Shown piece by piece: positions 1 through 9,391 of a stretch of 64,000 bases of DNA (position 1 is the stretch's first letter; each line of letters opens with the position of its first letter). The notes under the pieces are model-generated. The model did not search any database. It had not been told where the DNA came from and was given only the letters and a program-made list of their open reading frames with translations. A program made the position numbers and the translations under genes. Source of the DNA: Sphingopyxis sp. (GTDB lineage: Bacteria; Pseudomonadota; Alphaproteobacteria; Sphingomonadales; Sphingomonadaceae); the NCBI GenBank assembly GCA_002733865.1, contig NVXM01000011.1, positions 53,231 through 117,230 on the forward strand, in the 5' to 3' direction.

Positions 1-281
1 ACGAATTCATCGATCGTCTGGTGACGATCGCTATGCCACGTATCCGGGATTTCAGGGGTCTGAATCCGAAAAGCTTTGATGGTCGTGGCAACTTTGCCAT
101 GGGCCTGAAAGAGCAGATCATTTTCCCCGAGATCGCCTATGACAACATCGACGTTGTCCGCGGCATGGACGTGATTGTAACGACAACAGCAAAAACAGAC
201 GAAGAAGCGCGCGCGCTTTTGGCACTGTTCGGTTTCCCGTTCCCCAAAGAGGAACAATCGGAAGAAAAAGAAGCCGCGTGA
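1..281 (+). CDS. rplE: 50S ribosomal protein L5, C-terminal part (partial at left edge)
   Basis: The reading frame is open from base 3 of the window and ends at 281, so only about the last 92 residues of L5 are present. L5 binds 5S rRNA and forms part of the central protuberance of the large subunit. The visible part carries the typical tail with the blocks [17 protein letters not shown] and QIIFPEI. It lies 35 bases upstream of rpsN in the standard L5-S14-S8 order. The product continues to the left of the window. The ATG at 21 is an internal methionine, not the start. Confidence 0.97.
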   Translation, partial: EFIDRLVTIAMPRIRDFRGLNPKSFDGRGNFAMGLKEQIIFPEIAYDNIDVVRGMDVIVTTTAKTDEEARALLALFGFPFPKEEQSEEKEAA

Positions 282-316
282 GCGCTTCATTATACGGAAG
301 GACGAGAACTTAAGTC

Positions 317-622
317 ATGGCGAAACTGAGTTCCATTAACAGAAACGAAAAGCGCAAACGGATGGTGAAGAAATACGCCGGCCGTTATGCGAAACTGAAG
401 GCAATGGCATCGGATCAGTCTCTCGACGAGACCGAACGTCTGATGGCGCGCCTGAAGATGGCGGAAATCCCGCGCAATGCGAATCCAACCCGTGTGCGCA
501 ACCGCTGTGAAACCACAGGACGGCCACGCGGCTATTACCGCAAGTTCCGCCTGTGCCGCATCGAGCTTCGGGATATGGCCAACAAAGGCCTGATCCCTGG
601 CGTCACGAAATCAAGCTGGTAA
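317..622 (+). CDS. rpsN: 30S ribosomal protein S14
   Basis: S14 is a small-subunit head protein needed for late 30S assembly. The product is 101 residues, the usual length of the long, zinc-free type of S14. No CxxC zinc knuckle is visible, and the conserved C-terminal block [18 protein letters not shown] is present. It follows rplE by 35 bases, behind a purine-rich ribosome binding site (GGAAGGACGAG upstream of the ATG at 317). It sits in the L5-S14-S8-L6 order of the spc operon. Confidence 0.98.
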   Translation: MAKLSSINRNEKRKRMVKKYAGRYAKLKAMASDQSLDETERLMARLKMAEIPRNANPTRVRNRCETTGRPRGYYRKFRLCRIELRDMANKGLIPGVTKSSW

Positions 623-634
623 GGGAGAGATAAT

Positions 635-1030
635 ATGGCTTTTACCGATCCCTTGGGTGACATGCTCACCCGTATCCGTAACGGACAACAGGCTCGCAAG
701 GACAGCGTCGTAACACCTGCGTCCAAATTGCGTGGTGCCGTCCTCGAAGTATTGCAGCGCGAAGGTTATATTCGTGGCTACAGTGAAGAAGAGGTCGACA
801 AGCACCCCGGTCTGCGGATTGAACTGAAATATTTTGAAGGGCAGCCGGCGATTCGCCACGTGGCCCGTGTTTCAAAGCCTGGTCGTCGTGTCTACAGCGG
901 TTCGGAAGATCTGCCACGGGTACGTAACGGCTTGGGCATAACCATTGTATCGACGCCACAAGGTGTTCTGTCCGACGCGGAAGCGCGTCAGGCGAAGGTC
1001 GGCGGCGAAGTACTGGCTGAGGTATTCTAA
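635..1030 (+). CDS. rpsH: 30S ribosomal protein S8
   Basis: S8 is a primary 16S rRNA-binding protein of the 30S platform; in enterobacteria it is the translational repressor of the spc operon. The product is 131 residues, normal for the family. It opens with the conserved block [14 protein letters not shown] and has a C-terminal GLGITIVST segment followed by a GGEVLAEVF tail. It starts 12 bases after rpsN behind AAGGGAGAG. Whether S8 autoregulates here cannot be read from the sequence. Confidence 0.98.
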   Translation: MAFTDPLGDMLTRIRNGQQARKDSVVTPASKLRGAVLEVLQREGYIRGYSEEEVDKHPGLRIELKYFEGQPAIRHVARVSKPGRRVYSGSEDLPRVRNGLGITIVSTPQGVLSDAEARQAKVGGEVLAEVF

Positions 1031-1032
1031 TC

Positions 1033-1566
1033 ATGTCCCGTATTGGCAAAAAATCAGTAGCTATTCCGGACGGCGTAACCGCCGTAATGGAAGATGGTCT
1101 GGTCAAGGTCAAAGGACCAAAGGGCGAGCTTTCGACCCCGATGGTTGATGATCTGACCTATGAACTGGGCGATGGCGGTTTGCTGGTGACGCCAGCAAAC
1201 AAGTCCAAAACCGCGCGTGCCTTCTGGGGCATGCAGCGTACGCTGGTGCAGAATTTGGTAGACGGTGTCACCGAAGGCTTCACCAAGGTTCTGGAAATCA
1301 ACGGCGTTGGTTATCGTGCCGCTGTCCAGGGGAAGACGCTCAATCTGCAGCTTGGCTTTAGCCACGATGTAAATTTTGCGATCCCTGACGGTGTCGACAT
1401 CAAGACCCCGGATCAGACCACCATCGAAATTTCCGGCATGGACAAACAGCAAGTTGGCCAGGTCGCTGCCGAAATCCGGCGCTGGCGCAAGCCTGAGCCT
1501 TATAAAGGCAAGGGTATCAAATATCGCGGCGAATATATTTTCCGCAAAGAAGGGAAGAAGAAATAA
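1033..1566 (+). CDS. rplF: 50S ribosomal protein L6
   Basis: L6 binds 23S rRNA near the sarcin-ricin loop and the factor-binding site. The product is 177 residues, the standard bacterial length. It begins [15 protein letters not shown] and has the signature [16 protein letters not shown] near the C-terminus. Only two bases separate its ATG from the rpsH stop codon, so the two are probably translationally coupled. Confidence 0.98.
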   Translation: MSRIGKKSVAIPDGVTAVMEDGLVKVKGPKGELSTPMVDDLTYELGDGGLLVTPANKSKTARAFWGMQRTLVQNLVDGVTEGFTKVLEINGVGYRAAVQGKTLNLQLGFSHDVNFAIPDGVDIKTPDQTTIEISGMDKQQVGQVAAEIRRWRKPEPYKGKGIKYRGEYIFRKEGKKK

Positions 1567-1569
1567 GCC

Positions 1570-1923
1570 ATGGCGAATATTTCTCAGTTCAAACGGCGCC
1601 AGCAACGCGTACGCAGCAAATTGCGGAAGCGCGGGCTCTCAAAGCCTCGTTTGTCCGTGCATCGCACGAGCCGGCATATCTATGCCCAGGTTATCGACGA
1701 TGCCGAGGGCAAAACGCTGGCTTCCGCTTCGACCATCGATAAAGCGTCTACCGTCAAAACCGGTGCAGACAGCAAAGCAGCAGCCGATGTTGGCAAGCGC
1801 GTTGCCGAAGCGGCCAAGAAGGCAGGCGTTAAAGAAGTAATTTTTGACCGTGGCGGGTTCCTGTTTCACGGACGTGTGAAGGCCCTGGCCGACGCAGCAC
1901 GTGAAGGCGGATTGGAGTTTTAA
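1570..1923 (+). CDS. rplR: 50S ribosomal protein L18
   Basis: L18 binds 5S rRNA together with L5 and L25-type proteins. The product is 117 residues, the usual length. It shows [14 protein letters not shown] at the N-terminus, the [18 protein letters not shown] strand, and the C-terminal [20 protein letters not shown] block. It lies three bases downstream of rplF and one base upstream of rpsE, as expected for a tightly packed operon. Confidence 0.98.
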   Translation: MANISQFKRRQQRVRSKLRKRGLSKPRLSVHRTSRHIYAQVIDDAEGKTLASASTIDKASTVKTGADSKAAADVGKRVAEAAKKAGVKEVIFDRGGFLFHGRVKALADAAREGGLEF

Positions 1924-1924
1924 T

Positions 1925-2692
1925 ATGGCTGATGAGAAAACAACACCAGAAGGCGCGGCACAGCCGGGCACCACTGGCGAAGGCAATCAGCCGACAGCAG
2001 CTATTGCACCTGAAGCCAAAACCGGTGGCCCCGAGCGTCAGTCGCGCGGCGGAAACCGTGGCGGTGCCGGTGGCCGGGATAACCGTGGTGGCGGCCGTGA
2101 CAATCGTGGCGGCGGACGCAATAACAATCGCGGCGGACGTGGCAATAATGACGGCGGCGAAGAGCTGATTGAGAAATTGGTCCACATCAACCGCGTTTCA
2201 AAGACGGTCAAAGGCGGTAAGCGCTTCGGCTTTGCTGCTCTGGTTGTGGTTGGCGATGGCAAAGGCCGCGCTGGTTTCGGCAAGGGCAAGGCCCGCGAAG
2301 TGCCGGAAGCAATCACCAAGGCGACTGCAGCTGCCAAGAAATCGATGGTACGTGTACCATTGCGCGAAGGCCGCACTTTGCACCATGACGGCACCGGCCA
2401 ATTCGGCGCGGGCAATGTTACGGTTCGTTCGGCACCTGCAGGTACCGGTATCATCGCCGGTGGTCCCATGCGTGCCGTGTTCGAAAGCCTTGGCGTTTCT
2501 GACGTTGTGACGAAGTCCAACGGTACCGCCAACCCTTACAACATGATCCGCGCAACTTTTGCTGCTCTGGCAGATCAGTCCAGCCCAAAAGCTGTTGCTC
2601 AGCGGCGTGGCAAGAAAGTGACCGACCTGCTTGCACGTGCTGGTGGTTCGGCTGCTGAAGTGGCAGCTGATGCCGCTGCAGTTACGGAGTAA
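1925..2692 (+). CDS. rpsE: 30S ribosomal protein S5 with Arg/Gly-rich N-terminal extension
   Basis: S5 sits at the mRNA entry side of the 30S subunit and affects decoding accuracy. The start is taken at the ATG at 1925, one base after the rplR stop; an earlier in-frame start at 1901 would lie inside rplR. The product is 255 residues, longer than the usual 160-170. The extra part is an N-terminal region of about 80 residues rich in Gly, Arg and Asn, with repeated [10 protein letters not shown] units. The S5 core follows: the double-stranded-RNA-binding fold, the [13 protein letters not shown] loop and the [11 protein letters not shown]-terminal half. Similar tails are known in related alphaproteobacteria; the role here is inferred to be RNA contact. 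Confidence 0.97.
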   Translation: MADEKTTPEGAAQPGTTGEGNQPTAAIAPEAKTGGPERQSRGGNRGGAGGRDNRGGGRDNRGGGRNNNRGGRGNNDGGEELIEKLVHINRVSKTVKGGKRFGFAALVVVGDGKGRAGFGKGKAREVPEAITKATAAAKKSMVRVPLREGRTLHHDGTGQFGAGNVTVRSAPAGTGIIAGGPMRAVFESLGVSDVVTKSNGTANPYNMIRATFAALADQSSPKAVAQRRGKKVTDLLARAGGSAAEVAADAAAVTE

Positions 2693-2697
2693 TTTTG

Positions 2698-2877
2698 ATG
2701 GCTAAACTGAAAATCAAGCAGATCGGTTCGCCGATCCGGCGCCCGGAAGTTCAGCGCAAGACGCTGATCGGTCTCGGTCTCAACAAGATGCACCGTGTTT
2801 CCGAACTGGAAGACACCGCGGAAGTCCGCGGCATGATCCGCAAGGTGCATCATCTGGTGGAGGTTGTTGAAGGGTAA
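2698..2877 (+). CDS. rpmD: 50S ribosomal protein L30
   Basis: L30 is a small 23S rRNA-binding protein. The product is 59 residues, beginning [17 protein letters not shown] and ending with [10 protein letters not shown], both family hallmarks. The ATG at 2698 is preferred to the TTG immediately before it (2695). It lies five bases after rpsE and upstream of rplO. Confidence 0.97.
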   Translation: MAKLKIKQIGSPIRRPEVQRKTLIGLGLNKMHRVSELEDTAEVRGMIRKVHHLVEVVEG

Positions 2878-2922
2878 AACCGGCAACTTCCGTGCGAATA
2901 AAAGCGAAAGCGAGTACACGAC

Positions 2923-3477
2923 ATGAAACTGAACGAACTTAAAGACAATGAAGGCGCGCGCAAGTCGCGCATGCGTGTTGGCCGGGGCATTGGCTCGGGC
3001 AAGGGCAAGACCGGCGGACGTGGCCAAAAGGGCCAGAAGTCCCGTTCCGGTGTTTCGATCAACGGCTTCGAAGGCGGCCAGATGCCGCTCCACATGCGGC
3101 TGCCAAAGCGTGGCTTTAACAACCCGTTCGGCACCGACTATGCGGAAGTGAATCTGGGCATGATCCAGAAGTTCATCGACAGCAAGAGCCTCGACACCAA
3201 GGGCACTATCGATCACGCAACCCTTAAAGCAGCAGGTTTGGCCCGCGGCGGCAAGGACGGCGTCCGGTTGCTGGCCAAGGGCGAGCTGACCGCGAAAATC
3301 ACGATCGCCGTTGCTGGCGCTTCGAAAGCCGCTGTAGCAGCGGTCGAGAAGGCAGGCGGCAAGGTCGAAATCCTAGCTGCAGGCGGCGAACGCCGGGCGA
3401 AGGGTGAGAAAAAGGCTGTCGCCTCCAAGCCGGCCCGCGAGAAGAAAGCCGCAAACAAGGCTAAGAAGAAAGATTGA
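2923..3477 (+). CDS. rplO: 50S ribosomal protein L15 with lysine-rich tail
   Basis: L15 is an internal 23S rRNA-binding protein and one of the last in this operon block. The product is 184 residues, against about 145-160 in many bacteria. The conserved glycine-rich N-terminal part ([20 protein letters not shown]) and the central [17 protein letters not shown] block are intact. The extra length is a C-terminal Lys/Ala-rich tail of about 30 residues. A strong intrinsic terminator follows seven bases after the stop, so transcription of the ribosomal block probably ends, or is attenuated, before secY. Confidence 0.97.
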   Translation: MKLNELKDNEGARKSRMRVGRGIGSGKGKTGGRGQKGQKSRSGVSINGFEGGQMPLHMRLPKRGFNNPFGTDYAEVNLGMIQKFIDSKSLDTKGTIDHATLKAAGLARGGKDGVRLLAKGELTAKITIAVAGASKAAVAAVEKAGGKVEILAAGGERRAKGEKKAVASKPAREKKAANKAKKKD

Positions 3478-3483
3478 TCTTCG

Positions 3484-3511
3484 AGAGGCGCTAGTTTTAG
3501 CGCCTCTTTTT
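3484..3511 (+). terminator. Intrinsic terminator after rplO
   Basis: A perfect 10-bp stem (AGAGGCGCTA paired with TAGCGCCTCT) closes a four-base GTTT loop and is followed by a run of T. It begins seven bases after the rplO stop. Its position implies that secY-adk needs its own promoter or depends on read-through. Confidence 0.9.
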
Positions 3512-3540
3512 CTGGCCCCTTGTTTTTGATGCGCTAACAT

Positions 3541-3676
3541 CCGATATGGGCCGGGTTGCATACCCGCAAAAGCGGGTATTCATCTCCGAGGATTGCAACA
3601 GACCGCAATAGTTGGAGATGGGCCTCTGCCACCGCAGAGGGGCGTTGCAAACTAATAGTGGGCAGGAAAGTCAAAC
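3541..3676 (+). promoter_or_regulatory. Hairpin-rich leader upstream of secY
   Basis: This 136-base stretch between the rplO terminator and secY can fold into three stems. They are ATACCCGC/GCGGGTAT with an AAAA loop (3560-3579), CATCTCC with GGAGATG (3581-3587 and 3614-3620), and CCTCTGC/GCAGAGG with a CACC loop (3623-3640). A weak promoter-like pair (TTGTTT at 3520 and GATATG at 3543) lies just upstream. The stems are visible; a regulatory role is inferred. Confidence 0.4.
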
Positions 3677-5050
3677 ATGGCATCAAGAGCCGATCAGGTC
3701 GCAGCGAATCTAAGCCTGTCAAAATTTGGCGAAGCCACCGAATTGCGCAAACGTATCTGGTTTACGCTTGGCGCGCTGATCATTTTCCGTCTGCTCAGCT
3801 TCGTGCCGCTGCCGGGCGTCGATCCAGTCGTGCTGGCCGATCTCTATGATCAGACCCGTGGCGGCGTTCTCGATATCTTCAACACATTTTCCGGCGGTTC
3901 GCTGGAGCGGATGAGTCTGATCGCGCTGGGCGTCATGCCTTATATTACCGCGTCGATCGTCGTTCAGCTGGCCGCTGCGTTGTCGCCGACTCTGGCCGCC
4001 GTAAAAAAAGAAGGCGAGGCGGGGCGCAAGAAACTCAACCAATATACCCGCTATGGAACTGTCGGCCTGACCGCGGTTCAGGGCTATTTCATCGCCGTCG
4101 GCCTCGAAAGTTTTGCGTCTCAATCGGGCCTGCAGGCCGTTGTCGAGCCGGGCTATATGTTCCGCATCGGCGCGGTCATCAGTCTGGTCGGGGGTACGTT
4201 GTTCCTGATGTGGCTCGGTGAACAGATCACCAGCCGCGGTATCGGCAATGGTATTTCGTTGATCATCATGGCCGGTATTGTCGCGCAGATGCCAACCTTT
4301 GTCGGCAACCTTATGGAAGGTAGCCGTACCGGCTCGATCAGCGCCCTGACGATTATTGGCCTGATTGCCATGGTTGCTGGCTTGATCCTGTTCATCAGCT
4401 TCATGGAACGCGCGCAGCGTCGGGTGTTGATTCAATATCCGAAGCGAGCGACGCAAAATGGCGTGATGCAGGCTGACCGCAGTCACTTGCCGCTGAAGGT
4501 CAATACCGCCGGCGTGATTCCGCCTATTTTTGCATCGTCGCTTTTGCTGATGCCGCTGACGGTGAGCCAGTTCGCTGGCAACGCTACCTCCGGTGAGACG
4601 GCATTCGGCGATTTCATCATCACCTTGAACCAGTATCTGGCGCATGGGCAGCCGCTTTATATGGCGCTATATGCCGCCGGTATTATTTTCTTCTGTTTCT
4701 TCTACACCGCAGTCGTGTTCAATCCTGAGGAAACCGCAGAAAATCTGAAGAAAAACGGTGGCTTTGTGCCAGGCATCCGCCCTGGCAAAAATACGGCCGA
4801 TTATCTTGATTATGTGCTGACCCGGATCACCGTCGTCGGTGCTGCCTATCTGGCGTTGGTGTGCGTCCTGCCGGAATATGTTATGGCACAAACCAATCTG
4901 CCTATTTTCTTCCTTGGCGGTACCAGCCTGTTGATTGTCGTTAACGTGACGGTCGATACGGTTACGCAAATCCAGAGCCATCTTCTGGCGCTGCAATATG
5001 GCGATCTGCTGAAGAAAGCGAAACTCAAGGGTGGTCGGCGCAAACGCTAA
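3677..5050 (+). CDS. secY: Preprotein translocase subunit SecY
   Basis: SecY is the channel-forming subunit of the SecYEG translocon in the inner membrane. The product is 457 residues with ten hydrophobic segments. It shows the plug/TM2 region (ITASIVVQLAAALSPTL), the QYTRYGTVGLT loop, the NTAGVIPPIFASSLL segment and the C-terminal cytoplasmic loop GFVPGIRPGK. Its ATG follows the structured leader. Together with adk it forms a unit separated from the ribosomal genes by the terminator after rplO. Confidence 0.97.
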   Translation: MASRADQVAANLSLSKFGEATELRKRIWFTLGALIIFRLLSFVPLPGVDPVVLADLYDQTRGGVLDIFNTFSGGSLERMSLIALGVMPYITASIVVQLAAALSPTLAAVKKEGEAGRKKLNQYTRYGTVGLTAVQGYFIAVGLESFASQSGLQAVVEPGYMFRIGAVISLVGGTLFLMWLGEQITSRGIGNGISLIIMAGIVAQMPTFVGNLMEGSRTGSISALTIIGLIAMVAGLILFISFMERAQRRVLIQYPKRATQNGVMQADRSHLPLKVNTAGVIPPIFASSLLLMPLTVSQFAGNATSGETAFGDFIITLNQYLAHGQPLYMALYAAGIIFFCFFYTAVVFNPEETAENLKKNGGFVPGIRPGKNTADYLDYVLTRITVVGAAYLALVCVLPEYVMAQTNLPIFFLGGTSLLIVVNVTVDTVTQIQSHLLALQYGDLLKKAKLKGGRRKR

Positions 5051-5106
5051 TTGCCGAATGCGCCAAGTCGGCCATCTATTCATTCCATCATCACGGGGGT
5101 AATCGT

Positions 5107-5754
5107 ATGGACATCATCTTGTTGGGACCACCGGGTGCCGGGAAGGGGACCCAGGCGGGCCGTCTGGAAGATGAGCATGGCATGGTACAGCTGTCGACGG
5201 GCGATATGCTCCGTGCAGCGGTGCAGGCCGGAACCGAAGTCGGGCTGAAAGCCAAGGCCTTGATGGACGCCGGTGCACTCGTGCCGGATGAGGTAGTCTC
5301 GGGCATTATCGGCGACAAGCTGGATGAACTGGGCCCGGAAAAAGGCGTGATTTTTGACGGCTATCCACGGACCGCCGCGCAAGCCGCTGCTCTGGACGAG
5401 ATTTTGGCTGACCGAAACCGCGTTCTTTCTTATGTGATTGAACTGGCGGTGGACGAAGACGCTCTGGTCGAGCGGATCACCGGGCGCTTCACCTGCGCCA
5501 AATGCGGCGCCGGCTATCATGACACGTTCAAACAGCCAGAAGTGGCCGGAGTCTGTGATGTATGCGGCTCGACCGAGTTCAAGCGCCGTCCGGATGATAA
5601 TGAAGAAACCGTGCGGACCCGGATGCAGGAATATCGTGCAAAAACCGCACCGATTCTGCCGATCTACGAGGCGCGGGGCATTGTGCACCACGTAAACGGC
5701 ATGGGCAGTATGTCCGAAGTGAATGATGCTATCGAGGCGGTTCTGTCGCTCTGA
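5107..5754 (+). CDS. adk: Adenylate kinase, zinc-lid type
   Basis: Adenylate kinase converts ATP and AMP to two ADP in the cytoplasm. The product is 215 residues, the long form. The P-loop GPPGAGKGTQAG is at residues 7-18. The LID domain carries four cysteines in a CAKC...CDVC pattern, indicating a structural zinc. The NMP-binding block STGDMLRAAV and the FDGYPRTAAQA segment are present. It lies 56 bases after secY, the normal position in spc-type operons. Confidence 0.97.
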   Translation: MDIILLGPPGAGKGTQAGRLEDEHGMVQLSTGDMLRAAVQAGTEVGLKAKALMDAGALVPDEVVSGIIGDKLDELGPEKGVIFDGYPRTAAQAAALDEILADRNRVLSYVIELAVDEDALVERITGRFTCAKCGAGYHDTFKQPEVAGVCDVCGSTEFKRRPDDNEETVRTRMQEYRAKTAPILPIYEARGIVHHVNGMGSMSEVNDAIEAVLSL

Positions 5755-5778
5755 ACAGATTTTACGGGAGATATGGTC

Positions 5779-6423
5779 ATGGCTAAGCTGGCATTCCACG
5801 CAATTTTGGCAATGGCAGCGCTGGCTACCGTGACCCCGGCACGGGCGGAAGTCACCAATACGGCAGACAATGGCTTTACCGTCCAGCACCAGACTCTCAT
5901 TGACGGGAACGCGGAGGCGGTGTGGAAAGCGATGATTGCACCGTCGCGCTATTGGAATGGCGATCATAGCTGGACCGGAGACGCGGACAATTTTTATCTG
6001 GTACCGCAAGCGGGTGGATGTTTTTGCGAACTGATCCGGACGACGTCAGCCGACAATATCAGAACATCAGACGGTAGCGTGCAGCACATGCGCGTTATCT
6101 ATGCACATAATAATAAGATGCTCCGGATGTCAGGGGCGCTAGGCCCGCTGCAGAGTGAGGCGGTTACCGGCACGTTGACAATGCTGCTCGATCCGCAGGG
6201 CGAAAAGACAGCGGTTCGCTTTACCTATAAAGTCGGCGGCTACATGGAATTTCCCGTCGATCAGATTGCTCCGGCCGTGGATGGCGTGATTGGCGAACAA
6301 TTGACCCGCCTGGCGGCCCTTTTTGCCGAAGCGGATGCGGCGGAAACCGATGGGCAGGACAGCTCGGCTGACCCCGCCGACGATGAAAAAATGGACGCTG
6401 CCGAAGACGACAATCGAGACTGA
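5779..6423 (+). CDS. Exported SRPBCC/START-fold protein
   Basis: The protein begins with a clear signal peptide (MAKLAFHAILAMAALATVTPARA), so it is probably periplasmic. The ATG at 5779 is favoured over 5773 because it lies a normal distance from GGGAG. The mature part resembles the SRPBCC/polyketide-cyclase-like hydrophobic-ligand fold, with an early ALIDGNAEAVWKAM-like helix and a C-terminal long helix (IGEQLTRLAALFAEADAA). A very acidic Asp/Glu tail of about 25 residues ends it. It follows adk by 24 bases and may be co-transcribed. The ligand is unknown. Confidence 0.75.
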   Translation: MAKLAFHAILAMAALATVTPARAEVTNTADNGFTVQHQTLIDGNAEAVWKAMIAPSRYWNGDHSWTGDADNFYLVPQAGGCFCELIRTTSADNIRTSDGSVQHMRVIYAHNNKMLRMSGALGPLQSEAVTGTLTMLLDPQGEKTAVRFTYKVGGYMEFPVDQIAPAVDGVIGEQLTRLAALFAEADAAETDGQDSSADPADDEKMDAAEDDNRD

Positions 6424-6553
6424 TTGTCGCTCACCCTCAACGCTTTACCAAAGCCATCGAATGGTTCTATGAAGGTTCCATACCCGTTGCCGACTCGAGG
6501 AGGTCGACAGCGATAATCGGGTCGCGCTGATATACAATATTGAGGGGTGTATA

Positions 6554-7909
6554 ATGGCCGTTTCCGATCATGTAGATTTTCCGACATTCATGGAAGGCGT
6601 GAAGAAGCGCAATCCCGGGCAGCCTGAATTTGTTCAGGCCGTGCAAGAAGTCGCGATGGACATCTTTGATTTCATCCAGGACAAGGAAGCCTATCACACT
6701 GCGCAGATCCTGCGCCGCATTGCCGAACCTGACCGGGTGATATCGTTCCGGGTTTGCTGGGAAGACGATAATCACAATGTCCGTGTTCAGCGCGGTTTTC
6801 GTATTCAGAATAACAATGCGATTGGCCCGTACAAGGGCGGCATCCGCTTTCACCCCAGCGTTACGGAAAGCGTGCTGAAATTTCTGGCATTCGAGCAGAC
6901 GTTCAAAAACTCGCTGACTGGACTGCCAATGGGCGGCGGCAAGGGCGGCGCGAACTTCAACCCCAAGGGCAAGTCTGACGCCGAGGTCATGCGCTTCTGC
7001 CAGTCGTTCATGACCGAGCTCTATCGTCACATCGGGCCGGATACGGATGTCCCTGCCGGTGATATCGGCGTCGGCGGGCGTGAGATCGGTTATATGTTCG
7101 GCCAGTACAAGCGGATCACCAATCGGTGGGAAGGTGTGCTCACCGGCAAAGGGCTGGAATATGGCGGCTCGCAAATGCGGCCCGAAGCAACCGGATATGG
7201 CGCGGTCTATTTTATGCAGAATATGCTCAAGCATAAAAACGACTCGATTGACGGTAAAACCGCTGTGATTTCCGGCTCAGGCAATGTCGCAACCCATGCC
7301 GCGGAACAGATCACCAAACAGGGCGGCAAAGTGCTGACGCTCTCGGATAGCGGCGGCTTCATTCATGATCCTGACGGCATTGACCAGGAAAAGATCGACT
7401 GGGTGAAGCACCACAAGACGCACACGCGGGGCCGTATCAGCGATTATGCCGCTCATTTTACCGGCTCGTCCTACCATGACGGCAAGCGGCCGTGGAGCGT
7501 GGCCTGTGATCTGGCCTTGCCCTGTGCGACCCAGAATGAACTCAATGAAGAGGAAGCAAAAGAGCTGGTTGCCAATGGCGTCATTGCCGTGTCGGAAGGT
7601 GCGAATATGCCGACCACGCTGGAAGGTGTGCACGTGTTCCATGACGCGAAGATCATGTACGGTCCGGGCAAGGCGGCCAACGCTGGCGGCGTCGCGGTCT
7701 CTGGCCTCGAAATGAGCCAGAACGCGGAGCGGATCAGCTGGAACCACGAGCGCCTCGGCGAGATGTTGACGGAACTGATGGAAGGCATCCACGGCAAATG
7801 TGTGGAATATGGAGATCAGGGTGATGGCTATGTCGACTATGTGAAAGGCGCGAATATCGCGGGTTTCAAGAAAGTGGCCGATGCAATGCTGGCCTATGGA
7901 GTTCTCTAG
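6554..7909 (+). CDS. gdhA: Glutamate dehydrogenase, GdhA type
   Basis: The enzyme interconverts 2-oxoglutarate plus ammonia and glutamate. The product is 451 residues, typical of the hexameric, usually NADP-dependent GdhA class. Visible hallmarks are the substrate-lysine segment MGGGKGGANFNPKGKS, the catalytic-Asp block VPAGDIGVGGREIGYM, and the Rossmann motif SGSGNVATHAAE. The C-terminal helical block (GGVAVSGLEMSQNAERISW) is intact. A GAGGGG ribosome binding site precedes the ATG. Cofactor choice is inferred from family, not shown. Confidence 0.95.
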   Translation: MAVSDHVDFPTFMEGVKKRNPGQPEFVQAVQEVAMDIFDFIQDKEAYHTAQILRRIAEPDRVISFRVCWEDDNHNVRVQRGFRIQNNNAIGPYKGGIRFHPSVTESVLKFLAFEQTFKNSLTGLPMGGGKGGANFNPKGKSDAEVMRFCQSFMTELYRHIGPDTDVPAGDIGVGGREIGYMFGQYKRITNRWEGVLTGKGLEYGGSQMRPEATGYGAVYFMQNMLKHKNDSIDGKTAVISGSGNVATHAAEQITKQGGKVLTLSDSGGFIHDPDGIDQEKIDWVKHHKTHTRGRISDYAAHFTGSSYHDGKRPWSVACDLALPCATQNELNEEEAKELVANGVIAVSEGANMPTTLEGVHVFHDAKIMYGPGKAANAGGVAVSGLEMSQNAERISWNHERLGEMLTELMEGIHGKCVEYGDQGDGYVDYVKGANIAGFKKVADAMLAYGVL

Positions 7910-7958
7910 CTTATAATTATCTTGCGCAAGAAAGCGCCATCGGCCAGATGTTGGGTCG

Positions 7959-8438
7959 ATGGCGCAAGCGCAAAACCCTAAAGACAAGCGGCTTCAGAAG
8001 AAGCTCAAAGAGCCCTGCGAAATAGGCTGGTGCGAGCTTATTGATTTACCCGAATTCGGCGTAATCAATCTTCATGCCAAGGTTGATACCGGCGCCGCGA
8101 CATCGTCATTGCACGCCACCAGGATCAAATCTTTCGAAAAAGACGGCAGGGATTTTGTGCAGTTCACAATTCCGATGGGATCTGGCGTCGCCGACTATCA
8201 TTGTGAAGCGCCGGTTTATGGCCAGCGCCGGATAAAAAGTAGCAATGGTGTCATGCAAACCCGATATGTTATAGAGACAGTGATGAAACTAGGGCCGCTT
8301 GAATGGGTAGGTCATATGACTCTTGCCAATCGGCAGTCGATGATATTCCCGGTCCTGATAGGGCGCCGGGCGCTCAAGCGGGGATTTCTCGTGAATAGTG
8401 CCAAGCGCTGGATGCTAGGCCGGCATGAAGAAAGATGA
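7959..8438 (+). CDS. RimB-like aspartic (retropepsin-fold) protease family protein
   Basis: The product is 159 residues and belongs to the family annotated as ATP-dependent zinc protease (Zn_protease), now known from Pseudomonas RimB to have a retropepsin-like fold. The catalytic-type motif AKVDTGAATSSLHA is at residues 43-56 and the fold continues to IGRRALKRGFLVN. It is four bases upstream of a rimK-like gene, matching the rimB-rimK arrangement. In Pseudomonas, RimB removes glutamate residues that RimK adds to ribosomal protein S6. The same role here is inferred. Confidence 0.8.
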   Translation: MAQAQNPKDKRLQKKLKEPCEIGWCELIDLPEFGVINLHAKVDTGAATSSLHATRIKSFEKDGRDFVQFTIPMGSGVADYHCEAPVYGQRRIKSSNGVMQTRYVIETVMKLGPLEWVGHMTLANRQSMIFPVLIGRRALKRGFLVNSAKRWMLGRHEER

Positions 8439-8441
8439 ATT

Positions 8442-9347
8442 ATGAAAATCGCCATGCTTGCCCGGAATCCGAATCTCTATTCACATAAACGTCTGATGGA
8501 AGCCGCCGAAGCGCGTGGCCATGAAATCGACATATTGAATACCACCCGCTGTACAGTGAATATTGCGAGCCACCGACCGACGATCACCTACAATGGGAAT
8601 ACGCTGGAAGGTTATGACGCGGTCATCCCGCGCATTGGCGCATCGATCACCAATTACGGTACGGCGGTGCTGCGGCAGTTTGAAATGGCCGGAGTCTGGC
8701 CGCTTAACGAAAGCGTTGCCATTGGCCGCAGCCGCGACAAGCTGCGCTCGATGCAGATATTTGCAAAATACGGACTGGGCCTGCCGCTTACCGCTTACGC
8801 CAACGATCCGAAGCAGGCGGAAGAGATCATCCGTGCAGTCAATGGGCCCCCGGTGGTCATCAAGCTTCTGGAAGGCACCCAGGGCATCGGTGTCGTGCTC
8901 GCCGAGACAATGTCGAGCGCCAAGTCGGTGATCGAGGCATTTCGCGGCGCCAACGTGAATATTCTGGTTCAGGAATTCATCAAGGAGGCCGGCGGTACCG
9001 ATATCCGCGCGCTTGTCGTGGGTGGCAAGGTAGTTGCCGCAATGAAGCGCACCGGCGCGGCGGACGACTTCCGGTCCAACCTGCATCGCGGCGGCAGCGC
9101 CCAGATCGTAAAAATCACCCCGGAAGAGCGTTCCACCGCCTTGCGCGCGGCCAAGCATATGGGGCTGAACGTATGCGGCGTCGACATGCTGCGTTCCAAC
9201 CATGGCCCGGTAATCATGGAAGTAAACAGCTCGCCGGGTCTCGAGGGCATCGAAAATGCTACCGGCAAGGATGTTGCGGGCCAGATCATCGAATTTATGG
9301 AAAAAAATGCCAAGCCCGGAAAGACCAAGACGCGCGGCAAGGGATAA
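8442..9347 (+). CDS. rimK: RimK-type ATP-grasp amino-acid ligase
   Basis: RimK adds glutamate residues to the C-terminus of ribosomal protein S6 in enterobacteria and pseudomonads. The product is 301 residues, the normal length. Visible features are the N-terminal block [20 protein letters not shown], the ATP-grasp core [16 protein letters not shown], the [15 protein letters not shown] strand, and the metal-binding end [15 protein letters not shown]. It starts three bases after the RimB-like gene, so the pair is coupled. The element lies within the ribosomal gene neighbourhood, which fits a ribosome-modifying role. Confidence 0.88.
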   Translation: MKIAMLARNPNLYSHKRLMEAAEARGHEIDILNTTRCTVNIASHRPTITYNGNTLEGYDAVIPRIGASITNYGTAVLRQFEMAGVWPLNESVAIGRSRDKLRSMQIFAKYGLGLPLTAYANDPKQAEEIIRAVNGPPVVIKLLEGTQGIGVVLAETMSSAKSVIEAFRGANVNILVQEFIKEAGGTDIRALVVGGKVVAAMKRTGAADDFRSNLHRGGSAQIVKITPEERSTALRAAKHMGLNVCGVDMLRSNHGPVIMEVNSSPGLEGIENATGKDVAGQIIEFMEKNAKPGKTKTRGKG

Positions 9348-9391
9348 GAGACCGGGCCAAAGGGCTCCCTGTTGCTTTTCGCTGCAGATAC

